59,958 nucleotides of DNA from Actinomycetota bacterium (lineage in GTDB: Bacteria; Actinomycetota; Actinomycetes; Nanopelagicales; Nanopelagicaceae), in contig VGAE01000008.1 in the NCBI GenBank assembly GCA_016870975.1, forward strand, positions 1 to 59,958, read 5' to 3'. Made by a program: the position numbers and the translations under genes. This document shows positions 1 through 7,814 of the stretch, in pieces. How positions within the stretch are numbered: position 1 is the first letter of the stretch; each line of letters begins with the position of its first letter. Below the pieces are notes generated by a model. That model was not told the DNA's origin. It saw only the letters and a program-made list of their open reading frames with translations, and searched no databases.

Positions 1-348
1 GATTGTGAAGGATTGAGTTGCGCGATAGCCCATTAATTCTTGCCCTTTATCCTGGCTGTAGTTGTATTCGGGATAAACCGTTAGAGATGAACTCTTAATA
101 TCTTTACTCTCAATTCCATTAGCTTTCAAGGCTTCACGAATAGCGCTGGAAGATTTATTTGCATTAGAAAGTGCCGCCTTATTAGTGGCATCCAAGATAG
201 ATACCGATGCTAGGAAGCGAACTGCATCAGGAGCCACAGTCGCGGTACCGGTTCCAGTCACTGTGATATGCCTGGTATTTGCCGACGCTGAAGGCGCAAG
301 TGAAATAGCAGTAATTATCGCAAGGAGAAATATTAAGGCTCTTTTCAT
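1..348 (-). CDS. SIMPL-domain (DUF541) secreted protein, 3' part cut off
   Basis: Reading leftward from an ATG at 348 the frame stays open to the window edge (116 codons), so only the N-terminal half is present. It begins MKRALIF followed by a hydrophobic stretch ending in SASA, a standard Sec signal peptide. The mature start (ITVTGTGTATVAPDAVRF) and the later YPEYNYS segment match the SIMPL/DUF541 family (YggE-like periplasmic or surface proteins of poorly defined, stress-linked function). A TANNNT box lies 6 bases before the ATG, which supports this start. Family assignment is from motif recognition. Confidence 0.8.
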   Translation of the reverse strand, partial: MKRALIFLLAIITAISLAPSASANTRHITVTGTGTATVAPDAVRFLASVSILDATNKAALSNANKSSSAIREALKANGIESKDIKSSSLTVYPEYNYSQDKGQELMGYRATQSFTI

Positions 349-354
349 GGCGAC

Positions 355-360
355 AACCTA
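355..360 (-). promoter_or_regulatory. -10 box of the SIMPL gene, leaderless type
   Basis: TAGGTT on the minus strand lies exactly 6 bases upstream of the ATG at 348, so transcription would begin at or next to the start codon. No Shine-Dalgarno sequence is visible. It is one of eleven such arrangements in the window. Confidence 0.5.
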
Positions 361-393
361 CCTTGAGTTAACTGGATATTGTCTGAGCGCAAC

Positions 394-1344
394 CTAGGCA
401 CTTGCTCTAGATATTCGATCGCGGATTGCAGCAGCCAAGCCGTCACCAATCGGGGTAATCGCAACAATTGTTTTCAATCCCTTGGTATCGCCCTCACGGA
501 GCGCGCTATATAAAGATCTTGCGTATTCAGTGACCGTCTTCGGTTCGGCCAATCTAATAGCACCAGCTGGTGTTGGAATTTCAGCCAATGCAATTATCCC
601 TTCTCCTGGTTTAGCTTCTCTATCTAAAACAACTTTCGCTTTCGGCGAATAGTGTCGTGTTAGCGAACCCGACACCCGAATCTCATTCAAGTCATTATCA
701 AGATCTATCGGAGTTACCTCTCGGATCATTGCCTCAGTTACCGCTCCTAATCGCAAAATTCTCGGTAACGCCCTACTGCAATCGATAATCGTCGATTCCA
801 CTCCAATTTCACTCTTGCCACCATCAATAATTAGATCTTTTTCATCTAAAAACTCGCCGAGTTCTGATGAAACATCGCTAGCTGAAGTTGGTGATATAGA
901 GCCAAATCTATTGGCGCTAGGTGCTGCAATTCCGTGGCCGCCCCTTTCTATAAAATTTGAGATTAGATTTAACGCAATGGTGTTAGAAGGGATCCGTAGC
1001 CCTACAAACTCCTGACCGCCGGTTATGAAGTTCTTAGCCTTATCACTTCTTGGCAATATTAAAGTCATAGCTCCTGGCCAGAACTTGCGCATCAACGCAA
1101 TCGCATATTTCGAAAAATCCTTTGCCCAATAATCAACCTCGTTTATTTTCGATATATGAACTATCACCGGATGATCAGCAGGTCTGCCTTTAATCTCATA
1201 CATCCGTGCGACCGCAACTTGATTATCAGCATCCACTCCAAGGCCATAAACTGTTTCAGTTGGAAATGCAACAATTGCGCCGCTCAATAGCGATGATGTC
1301 GCTTTTTCAATCAATTCAAGTGAACACTTAGATACTGGGTGCAT
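394..1344 (-). CDS. L-threonylcarbamoyladenylate synthase (Sua5/TsaC)
   Basis: Makes threonylcarbamoyl-AMP from threonine, bicarbonate and ATP, the first step of the t6A37 modification of ANN-decoding tRNAs in the cytoplasm. The N-terminal YrdC/Sua5 domain is plain (FPTETVYGLG near residue 27, KGRPADHP near 52, then SANRFGSISPT). At 316 residues it is longer than TsaC (about 190) and has the C-terminal Sua5 extension beginning near residue 215 (SGSLTRHYSPKAKVV), so it is the two-domain Sua5 form. The ATG at 1344 has a weak purine-rich leader. The rest of the t6A pathway (tsaB/D/E) is not in this window. Confidence 0.9.
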   Translation of the reverse strand: MHPVSKCSLELIEKATSSLLSGAIVAFPTETVYGLGVDADNQVAVARMYEIKGRPADHPVIVHISKINEVDYWAKDFSKYAIALMRKFWPGAMTLILPRSDKAKNFITGGQEFVGLRIPSNTIALNLISNFIERGGHGIAAPSANRFGSISPTSASDVSSELGEFLDEKDLIIDGGKSEIGVESTIIDCSRALPRILRLGAVTEAMIREVTPIDLDNDLNEIRVSGSLTRHYSPKAKVVLDREAKPGEGIIALAEIPTPAGAIRLAEPKTVTEYARSLYSALREGDTKGLKTIVAITPIGDGLAAAIRDRISRASA

Positions 1345-1424
1345 TTTCTCACTTCTCTTAATTTATTGGACAACGTGAGTCTACTCTTTATGTCTTTAAC
1401 ATATTCAAAAACTTGTAAAGCATA

Positions 1425-1430
1425 TATACT
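1425..1430 (+). promoter_or_regulatory. Possible -10 box of the secreted protease gene
   Basis: TATACT sits in a very AT-rich stretch, 10 bases before a strong GAGGAGG ribosome site. No convincing -35 was found at 17 bases. It places transcription just upstream of the interrupted reading frame that starts at 1458. Confidence 0.35.
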
Positions 1431-1440
1431 TTGTACATAT

Positions 1441-1447
1441 GAGGAGG
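1441..1447 (+). promoter_or_regulatory. Ribosome binding site pointing to TTG 1458
   Basis: GAGGAGG is a near-perfect Shine-Dalgarno with 10 bases to the TTG at 1458. It decides the start: the frame it serves encodes IKFSAFLTKKK and then stops at TAG 1494, right after an A9 run. The long protease frame begins on the other side, one base out of phase. Confidence 0.6.
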
Positions 1448-1457
1448 CAAATTAGGT

Positions 1458-2872
1458 TTGATAAAGTTTAGTGCTTTTTTAACGAAAAAAAAATAGTCTT
1501 AATAATTGTTTTTACTATTTTCTCTGCCGTTTTGCCTAATCAAGCTGTTAATGCTATCTACAACGGCGAGCCAGCAGATGGTTCTCAGTTTGTAGTTGCT
1601 GTACGCACAGGCACAGCATGCTCAGGAACCATGGTTCGACCTCAGATACTTGCAACTGCGGGTCATTGTGTGATTAAAAACGGAGAAAGAGTGGATCCTG
1701 AAAGTATTCGAGTTTGGGCACCAGGTGTAAACCGAAGTACTACCTCTCATGTGGCCAATGGAGTCGCATTGTTTGTACCAAGTGACTATTTTGGAAGCGA
1801 AAATGGAACTGTTCGTCCTAAAGATATTGCATTCGTTGTTTTGAATCGAAAGATTCCTGGAACAGTTGACTTGTTATTGGCTGATTATGAATTTACTCAA
1901 TTTTTAATTCAATTTGGCTCCGAAATTCGACTCTATGGATATGGTCGAATATCGCAAACTCAAACTACATCCACTCCTTACTCAATGATTGGATATCCCA
2001 TTGAGCAAGAAGAATCCAGAAGCTTCATAGGTTTTGAAAGATTTTACATGAATTATGACGCAAGCGAGGAGGGTTCTACATGCCCTGGCGACTCTGGCGG
2101 ACCTGCCATCAGTCGGTATGGCGATAACTTTGTTCTTGTATCTATTCACAGTGGATCACGAGGACCTTGCTCCAGAGATCCAGACGGTGGTCCATGGAAA
2201 ATCACCTCAACAATTGCAGGTGAGTTTCAATTTTTGCTCGAAGAAGCCACTATGTTTATCCAAAATAATCGGTCAGGTCCGTCTCAAAACTTAGTTCTAG
2301 ACATATCCAGCGGTGAAGCTACGCTATCTTGGGACCCTCCAAACGAAAATCTTTTTGCGATTGAAGGTTATACCGTAATTGATGGTCAGAGTGGATTGGA
2401 ATTCTGCAAAACCGTTCAAACAATTTGCAGCGTTAAAGTAGTCCCGGGGCCAAATGTTTTTGTCGTTTTTGCCGAAACTGCGGCCAACAGACCTGATGCG
2501 GTTTTTAGTTTTGAATTTGTTGTTCCGCCCGTTGACTCAATTTCAATTAGTGCTAAGAATGACATCGGATATATTTCTTGGTCCATATCTGAAGAATTGG
2601 AAGAGCTTATATCTGGATTTCTTGTCACAGACAGTGATGGCAATGAAATATGTAAAGTTGTGGAAAAATCTTGTTCTTCAAAACTAAATAAAGGCAATAA
2701 TTTCTTCCGTGTATATACACTTTATGGAGATTATCGCAGTGCGGGCTTGGACGTAAATTATGAATTGAAAACGTCAAAGAGGACGTCAAATCTAACTTGT
2801 GCTAATGGAAAAATGACTAAGACTCCAAACAAGAAAAATTCCAAATGCCCTAAAGGCCTCAGAAAAATCTAA
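1458..2872 (+). CDS. Secreted trypsin-like serine protease, frame interrupted at an A9 tract
   Basis: A chymotrypsin-fold (S1) protease. Counting from TTG 1532, the triad is His45 (TAGHC), Asp98 (KDIAF) and Ser188 (GDSGGP). Two fibronectin-like beta modules follow (about 250-335 and 340-420), then a short basic tail with a Cys pair 15 residues apart. The 446-codon open frame lacks a proper start: its upstream codons 1490-1531 encode the hydrophobic core of a signal peptide (IVLIIVFTIFSAVLPNQAVNA-like, with no ATG/GTG/TTG), while the ribosome site serves TTG 1458 in another frame. One extra A in the run 1485-1493, or a -1 slip, joins them into a perfect signal peptide. Otherwise the exported product is not made. 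The protease fold is certain; its activity state is uncertain. Confidence 0.8.
1485..1493 (+). repeat. A9 homopolymer at the protease frame break
   Basis: Nine consecutive A within the signal-peptide code. With nine the reading frame from TTG 1458 ends at TAG 1494. With ten, or after a -1 ribosomal or polymerase slip on the run, it continues into the protease. Homopolymers of this length are classic slippage sites and also classic sequencing-error sites. Confidence 0.9.
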
Positions 2873-2876
2873 CTCG

Positions 2877-2959
2877 TGGTAGATAGTGGATTTGAACCAC
2901 TGAAGGCGTAAGCCGGCGGATTTACAGTCCGCTCCCATTGGCCGCTCGGGCAATCTACC
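2877..2959 (-). tRNA. tRNA-Tyr (GTA)
   Basis: 83-base class II tRNA. The acceptor stem GGTAGAT pairs with ATCTACC, the anticodon loop is CTGTAAA (anticodon GTA), a long variable arm is present, and the T-arm contains GTGGTTCAAATCCAC. The discriminator is A. The following bases are CGA, so CCA is not encoded. It lies between the protease gene and the aldolase gene. Confidence 0.93.
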
Positions 2960-3010
2960 AATTGTGCAGTGCAAGGGTAACAAGTTCGCCCTTACGCCCA
3001 CAAATCTATA

Positions 3011-3898
3011 TCACTTAATTGAGGCGTCGTAAATGCTCTGGATTGATGTATCAAGAGCTTTATCGAAATCAGAATCGCTTAACTGTGCAGTTAGGCCTTC
3101 GACAAGAGCGCGCGAGAAGCTGGCAATAACTCCGGCGTTCTGCGCTAATAATTTATTGGCATCATCTCTCGAGTGACCACCGGATAATGCAACCACTCTT
3201 ACAATTCTTGGGTGTGAAACAAGTTCCTGATAAAGATTAGTTTTAGTTGGAATCGAGAGCTTGAGCATAATATTATGATTACCTGAAAGATTATTTGCAT
3301 ACTCAATCAAAGATTTCTCGAGAAGCTCTTCGGCTTCTGCTTTTTCGGCGCTCTTGATATTTACCTCTGGCTCAATGATTGGTACAAGTCCGCCAGCGAT
3401 GATTTCGCGACCAATATCAAATTGTTGTTTAACGATTGCCTCGACGCCTTTGGGATTAGCCAAATTTATTACTGAGCGCATTTTGGTTCCGAAGACTCCG
3501 TGTTTGTTTGCCGCGGCGATACGCGCGCCAAGTTCGGGGATTGGTTTCATTAATTGAACGCCATCGGCTTCAGTAGCTAGGCCATTATCAACTTTAAGGA
3601 ATGGAACTACGCGCTTCTTACTCCATAGATATTCCGCGGTTCCAATGCCATCAATAGTTCTCTCCATTGTCATTTCAAAGAGAATGGCGCCCATTACACG
3701 GTTGCCGTTAAATGATGGAGACTTTATGAGACGGGATCGCATTTCGTGAATCCGGTCAAACATCTCGGACTCGTTTGAATAAGAGCTCTCATCAAGTCCA
3801 TACTGCAATAGCGCCTTTGGCGTGCTACCACCACTCTGGTCTAGAGCAGCGATAAATCCCTTTCCGGTTCGCATCTGTTGCAGCATCTCGCTATTCAT
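3011..3898 (-). CDS. Fructose-bisphosphate aldolase, class I
   Basis: Cleaves fructose-1,6-bisphosphate to DHAP and glyceraldehyde-3-phosphate through a Schiff base, in cytoplasmic glycolysis/gluconeogenesis. The 295-residue length and the opening GKGFIAALDQSGGSTPKAL match the short bacterial class I (Staphylococcus-type) aldolases. The likely Schiff-base lysine is Lys213 in MLKLSIP, with an acidic EPEVN strand near 177. The start at 3898 is supported by AAGGAGA 6 bases upstream. It is a single-gene unit; tRNA-Tyr follows. Confidence 0.92.
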   Translation of the reverse strand: MNSEMLQQMRTGKGFIAALDQSGGSTPKALLQYGLDESSYSNESEMFDRIHEMRSRLIKSPSFNGNRVMGAILFEMTMERTIDGIGTAEYLWSKKRVVPFLKVDNGLATEADGVQLMKPIPELGARIAAANKHGVFGTKMRSVINLANPKGVEAIVKQQFDIGREIIAGGLVPIIEPEVNIKSAEKAEAEELLEKSLIEYANNLSGNHNIMLKLSIPTKTNLYQELVSHPRIVRVVALSGGHSRDDANKLLAQNAGVIASFSRALVEGLTAQLSDSDFDKALDTSIQSIYDASIK

Positions 3899-3964
3899 AA
3901 ATCTCCTTGAATTGATTGAATTACTATTCTAGTCGGCGATTTTCCAGAGAGAAAATCCACGCGG

Positions 3965-3970
3965 TACGGT
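3965..3970 (+). promoter_or_regulatory. -10 box of yajQ, leaderless type
   Basis: TACGGT followed by AGCCCT and directly the ATG at 3977 (6-base gap). There is no Shine-Dalgarno. Confidence 0.55.
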
Positions 3971-3976
3971 AGCCCT

Positions 3977-4465
3977 ATGGCAGATAGCAGTTTCGATATC
4001 GTCTCAAAAATTGATCGGATGGAGCTAGATAACGCCCTCAATCAGGCCTCTCGTGAGGTTTCAACGAGATTTGACTTTAAAGATACTGGAGTAAAAATTG
4101 AGTTATCCGGAGAGCGGATCCTCGTTGAAGCCGAAACTGAAGAACGCGCTAAAGCGGCGCTAGAAGTTCTCAAAGAGAAGATGGTGAAACGTAATGTCTC
4201 ATTGAAGCATCTTGAAATTAAAGACCCCGAACAGAGTGGCAAAGTATTTAAGATTTTCGCACCAATAAAAGAGGGTATTTCGACTGAGAACGCTAAAAAG
4301 ATAACAAAGTTACTTAAAGATGATGCTGCTAAATCAGTTAAAGCGACGATTCAAGGAGATGCGGTTCGAGTAGCAAGTAAAAGTAAAGATGATTTACAGG
4401 ATGCCATCGCGTTAGTGAAGGGAGCAAAGTTGGATTTCGCCGTCCAATTCACAAACTATCGATGA
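3977..4465 (+). CDS. yajQ: YajQ-family nucleotide-binding protein
   Basis: 162 residues, the family's usual length, with the two characteristic ferredoxin-like halves: an N-terminal FDIVSKIDRMELDNALNQ segment and the C-terminal VQFTNYR ending. YajQ proteins bind nucleotides, and in Xanthomonas one is a cyclic-di-GMP effector; the role in actinobacteria is unknown. It overlaps rarD by 4 bases (ATGA), so the two are co-transcribed from the leaderless promoter. Confidence 0.92.
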   Translation: MADSSFDIVSKIDRMELDNALNQASREVSTRFDFKDTGVKIELSGERILVEAETEERAKAALEVLKEKMVKRNVSLKHLEIKDPEQSGKVFKIFAPIKEGISTENAKKITKLLKDDAAKSVKATIQGDAVRVASKSKDDLQDAIALVKGAKLDFAVQFTNYR

Positions 4466-5361
4466 GCCGTTATACCACTGGTTTGGTCTATGGCTTAAGT
4501 GCCTACGTTCTCTGGGGACTTCTTCCGCTTTATTGGAAATTAGTCGAGGAGTCTGGGCCATTTGAAATTCTGGCGCATCGCGGAATTTGGTCGCTTCTTC
4601 TCTGCATTTTCTTACTTACCGCACGTAAACAACTCAAAAGTGCCTATCAAATGGTTAAGGGTCGAAGGACTCTCTCGATTCTTTTCCTCTCATCTGGGAT
4701 GTTGATGCTCAATTGGAGCGTCTTTATCTGGGCGGTAACTGAGGACCGAGTAGTCGAATCCGCGCTTGGTTATTACATAACACCATTAATAAATGTCATG
4801 GTTGGTATTTTCTTATTACGTGAGCGACTTAAGATTCTTCAGAAAATTGCGGTAGCACTAGCTTCTATCGGAGTGTTGATTTTGACAGTCGGTTATGGCT
4901 CGCTCCCATGGGTTGCTCTTGTGTTGTCGACATCATGGGCCTGTTACAGCCTGATCAAGAAGAAATTGACTCTTGGGGCGCTCGAAACTCTATCTGTTGA
5001 GGCGTTATTCGCATTTCTCCCGAATCTTATTTACCTGATTGCTATCGAAAGATCTGGTGATGCAATATTCGGTAAAGATATCTGGTTAACGATTCTTCTC
5101 TTCGGAGCTGGCGCTGCAACCGTAGCACCGCTACTCCTTTTCAATGGCGCCGCGACCAGATTGCCCCTCAGCACCGTGGGTTTACTTCAATACCTAACTC
5201 CTACCATGATGTTTTTAATTGGTGTGTTTTTCAATAACGAAGATATGGCACCCACCAAACTCATAGGCTTTGTATTTATCTGGTTAGCGCTAATAATTCT
5301 AAGTAGGGATTTAGTTAAATCAAGTCGTTCTATCGACGATAGCGTCACAAAGACGCTCTAA
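4462..5361 (+). CDS. rarD: EamA-family transporter RarD
   Basis: A 299-residue inner-membrane protein with about ten hydrophobic segments in two EamA repeats. The opening GLVYGLSAYVLWGLLPLYWK is diagnostic of the RarD branch of the drug/metabolite transporter superfamily. The substrate is unknown. It starts inside the yajQ stop codon. Its last 42 bases overlap the end of the convergent polyprenyl synthase gene. Confidence 0.9.
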   Translation: MSRYTTGLVYGLSAYVLWGLLPLYWKLVEESGPFEILAHRGIWSLLLCIFLLTARKQLKSAYQMVKGRRTLSILFLSSGMLMLNWSVFIWAVTEDRVVESALGYYITPLINVMVGIFLLRERLKILQKIAVALASIGVLILTVGYGSLPWVALVLSTSWACYSLIKKKLTLGALETLSVEALFAFLPNLIYLIAIERSGDAIFGKDIWLTILLFGAGAATVAPLLLFNGAATRLPLSTVGLLQYLTPTMMFLIGVFFNNEDMAPTKLIGFVFIWLALIILSRDLVKSSRSIDDSVTKTL

Positions 5362-6297
5362 CGTATCGCGCGCAACTCCTCCAGGTAGATTGGAAAGAAG
5401 TTCTTTACAGTCACCAGCAAGACCGTGCAGATATTGCTTAGCCTCAATTAGAGCGAGGTTTTCCCTTAACTCATTTATCAGGCCAGGTATTTCGTTTTCG
5501 GGTACTGGGCTAGAGAGAATCTTTTTCAAACGCGCATCTTCTGGTTTATTGGAGCGAAGAATTTGCAGAGTCACAAGAGTTGCGACACCTTCTTTCAAAT
5601 CAGTACCAGGAGTCTTACCAGATTGATTTGAGTCGCTTGCAATATCGATAACATCATCAGCTAACTGGAATGCAATCCCAATCTTCTCGCCAAAGTCGGT
5701 CAATGTTTCGACTATTTCCGGAGTTGCGCCACCAAAGAGCGCGCCAAAGCGGGCGCTAGTTGCAATTAGTGATGCAGTCTTTTCTTGAACTACCCGAAGA
5801 TAATGCTCTAACGGATCAGCCTTTGCGCCTTGAGTCTCTTCAATTTGTCCTATGACTAATCGCTCAAAAGTTTTCGCTTGGAGGCGAACCGCTTCCGGTC
5901 CTAAATCAGCCAGCAAATCTGAAGCCTTAGAGAAAAGATAATCTCCCGTCAGAATTGCAACGGTATTGCCCCATTTTGAATTAGCGCTTATTACGCCACG
6001 GCGAAGAGGAGCTTCATCCATAACATCGTCGTGATAAAGCGTCGCTACATGGGTGAGCTCACAGACAACTGCTGCCTCGATAACTTTTTGATTTGGACCG
6101 CTTCCAAAATGCGAGGCGATTAACGCCAACATTGGGCGAAACCGTTTGCCGCCAGCTTCAACAAGGTGGCGAGAGGTTTCCACGACTAATGGGTATTCGC
6201 CTTTTATCTGTTGTGAAAGTAACTTCTCTACCTCGTCTAAATTGCGCTCGATTCCTTTTGCAAATTGCGAATCTACGCCTGGAATCCCGAGGTTCAT
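5320..6297 (-). CDS. Polyprenyl (trans) diphosphate synthase
   Basis: Elongates an allylic diphosphate with IPP units to the long-chain prenyl diphosphate used as the menaquinone side chain. Both aspartate-rich motifs are intact: DDVMD at 90-94 and DDVID at 214-218, with GGKRFRPM at 49-56. 325 residues is normal. It is the last gene of the nuo transcript: its ATG shares bases with the nuoN stop. This couples tail synthesis to complex I. Chain length cannot be read reliably from the sequence; a role in menaquinone is inferred from context (GrcC-like). Confidence 0.9.
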   Translation of the reverse strand: MNLGIPGVDSQFAKGIERNLDEVEKLLSQQIKGEYPLVVETSRHLVEAGGKRFRPMLALIASHFGSGPNQKVIEAAVVCELTHVATLYHDDVMDEAPLRRGVISANSKWGNTVAILTGDYLFSKASDLLADLGPEAVRLQAKTFERLVIGQIEETQGAKADPLEHYLRVVQEKTASLIATSARFGALFGGATPEIVETLTDFGEKIGIAFQLADDVIDIASDSNQSGKTPGTDLKEGVATLVTLQILRSNKPEDARLKKILSSPVPENEIPGLINELRENLALIEAKQYLHGLAGDCKELLSNLPGGVARDTLERLCDAIVDRTT

Positions 6298-7814
6298 CAG
6301 CGCACTAGCGTAGAAATAGAACCGATTAGATCTAGCAGTGGGCCAGGGAAAACTCCCATGAGTAGAGTCACGATGGCAGCCACCCAGATAACGCTCATCG
6401 TAAATCTCGATGGGATTATCACTGAAACGCTATCGCTACCTGGTTCTGCAAAGAACATCATCACGATTACTCGGATGTAAAAGAAGGCTGCGATTACGCT
6501 GGCTAATACACCGACAACTACAACTGAGATGGCGCCGTTTTCATATGCAGCGCTGAATATCGAAAACTTTCCAATAAATCCTGCAGTTAATGGAATCCCC
6601 GCGAAGGAAAGTAAGAAGAGCGAGAAAATAATGGCAAGCTGGGGTGACCGACGCGCTAGCCCAACCCAACGATTTAAATCAGTTACTTCACCAGGTGCAT
6701 CGCGCACCAAACTAACCAACGCAAACGCTCCCATGGTAGTTAATCCATAAGTAGCAAGGTAGAAGAGAGTTGCTGTGATTCCACTCTGATTTAGGGCGAG
6801 AATTCCAGTAATAAGGAAGCCGGTATGCGCAATCGATGAGTAAGCGAGCATTCGCTTCACATCGCGTTGTGAGATGGCGATCAAAGAGCCAGCAATCATT
6901 GTGATGATCGCAATCACAATCAGTAGTGGTCGCCAACTCCAGACTGCGCCGCTTACTGCTGTGTAATAGATGCGAAGCGCAGCTCCAAAGGCAGCGACTT
7001 TGGTTGCTGCTGCCATAAAGGCAGTCACCGCCGTTGGTGCGCCTTGATAAACATCCGGAGTCCAAGCATGGAATGGAAATGCTCCCACTTTAAAGAGAAG
7101 TCCTACGCTAATTGCAGCCAATCCAATTAATAGGAATACATCATTACCTGGACCTGAGGTAATTACATTATGGATTCCCTGGAAAGAAACTTTTCCGGCA
7201 AAACCATAGAGAAATGCAGAGCCGAAGAGGAAGAAGGCCGATGAATATGCGCCCAATAAGAAGTACTTAAGAGCTGCCTCTTGAGAGAGAAGTCGGCGTC
7301 TGCGAGATAAGCCAGCCATTAAATAAAGTGGAAGCGAGAGAACTTCGAGAGCAACAAATAGCGTTATGAGATCACTTGCCGCCGGGAAGAGCATCATGCC
7401 GCCGACTGCAAATAGTGTTAGGGGATAAATCTCGGTCTGAACTTTTCCAGTTTTTGTTGCGACTGCTTCCTCAGGTGAACCTGGAATAGCTGAGGCTTGC
7501 GCTGCAAATTGTTCGAAATCAGCAATCAGTAATAGACCGAGGAATGCGAGAATCAGGATGGTTCCTTGCAAGAAGAGAACTGGCCCATCAATAACCACTG
7601 ATTGCATAGCTGCAGTAGTTGTTGAAGTTCCGCGCAACGTTATTACTTGGGTAAAGGAGAGAATTACCGCGCCTAGTGGGATTGCCAATTGAAGAGATGG
7701 ACGTAATTTTGCTGAAGCAAAGGCTTCGACAATAACGCCAATTACTGCAGCGGCAAAAATTACGAGCATCGGAGCGAGCGCGCTGTATTCAAGAACTGGT
7801 GCAGTAAATCCCAT
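6297..7814 (-). CDS. nuoN: NADH-quinone oxidoreductase subunit N
   Basis: Antiporter-like proton-pumping subunit of the complex I membrane arm, 505 residues with about 14 membrane helices. It has the family's conserved lysine helix region (LFKVGAFPFHAWTPDVYQGAP) and the ISQRDVKRMLAYSSIAHTGF segment. The start at 7814 overlaps the nuoM stop and has a strong GGAGGTGA ribosome site in nuoM. It is the last of the fourteen nuo genes. Confidence 0.96.
   Translation of the reverse strand: MGFTAPVLEYSALAPMLVIFAAAVIGVIVEAFASAKLRPSLQLAIPLGAVILSFTQVITLRGTSTTTAAMQSVVIDGPVLFLQGTILILAFLGLLLIADFEQFAAQASAIPGSPEEAVATKTGKVQTEIYPLTLFAVGGMMLFPAASDLITLFVALEVLSLPLYLMAGLSRRRRLLSQEAALKYFLLGAYSSAFFLFGSAFLYGFAGKVSFQGIHNVITSGPGNDVFLLIGLAAISVGLLFKVGAFPFHAWTPDVYQGAPTAVTAFMAAATKVAAFGAALRIYYTAVSGAVWSWRPLLIVIAIITMIAGSLIAISQRDVKRMLAYSSIAHTGFLITGILALNQSGITATLFYLATYGLTTMGAFALVSLVRDAPGEVTDLNRWVGLARRSPQLAIIFSLFLLSFAGIPLTAGFIGKFSIFSAAYENGAISVVVVGVLASVIAAFFYIRVIVMMFFAEPGSDSVSVIIPSRFTMSVIWVAAIVTLLMGVFPGPLLDLIGSISTLVR

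Noticed and set aside
185-397. A 70-residue plus-strand frame opposite the SIMPL gene
   Set aside because: It lies antisense to the signal-peptide-bearing SIMPL frame, has no ribosome site, and its composition is that of an antisense shadow.
1532-1534. TTG 1532 as the true start of the secreted protease
   Set aside because: No ribosome site is present, and it would cut away the first half of a signal peptide that is clearly encoded upstream in the same frame.
2973-2993. AAGGG...CCCTT hairpin between the aldolase and tRNA-Tyr as a terminator
   Set aside because: Only five base pairs with a loop of eleven and no U-run; it may simply be a leader structure of the tRNA.
2792-3001. A minus-strand frame across the protease end and tRNA-Tyr
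   Set aside because: It runs through the tRNA gene, so it is not coding.
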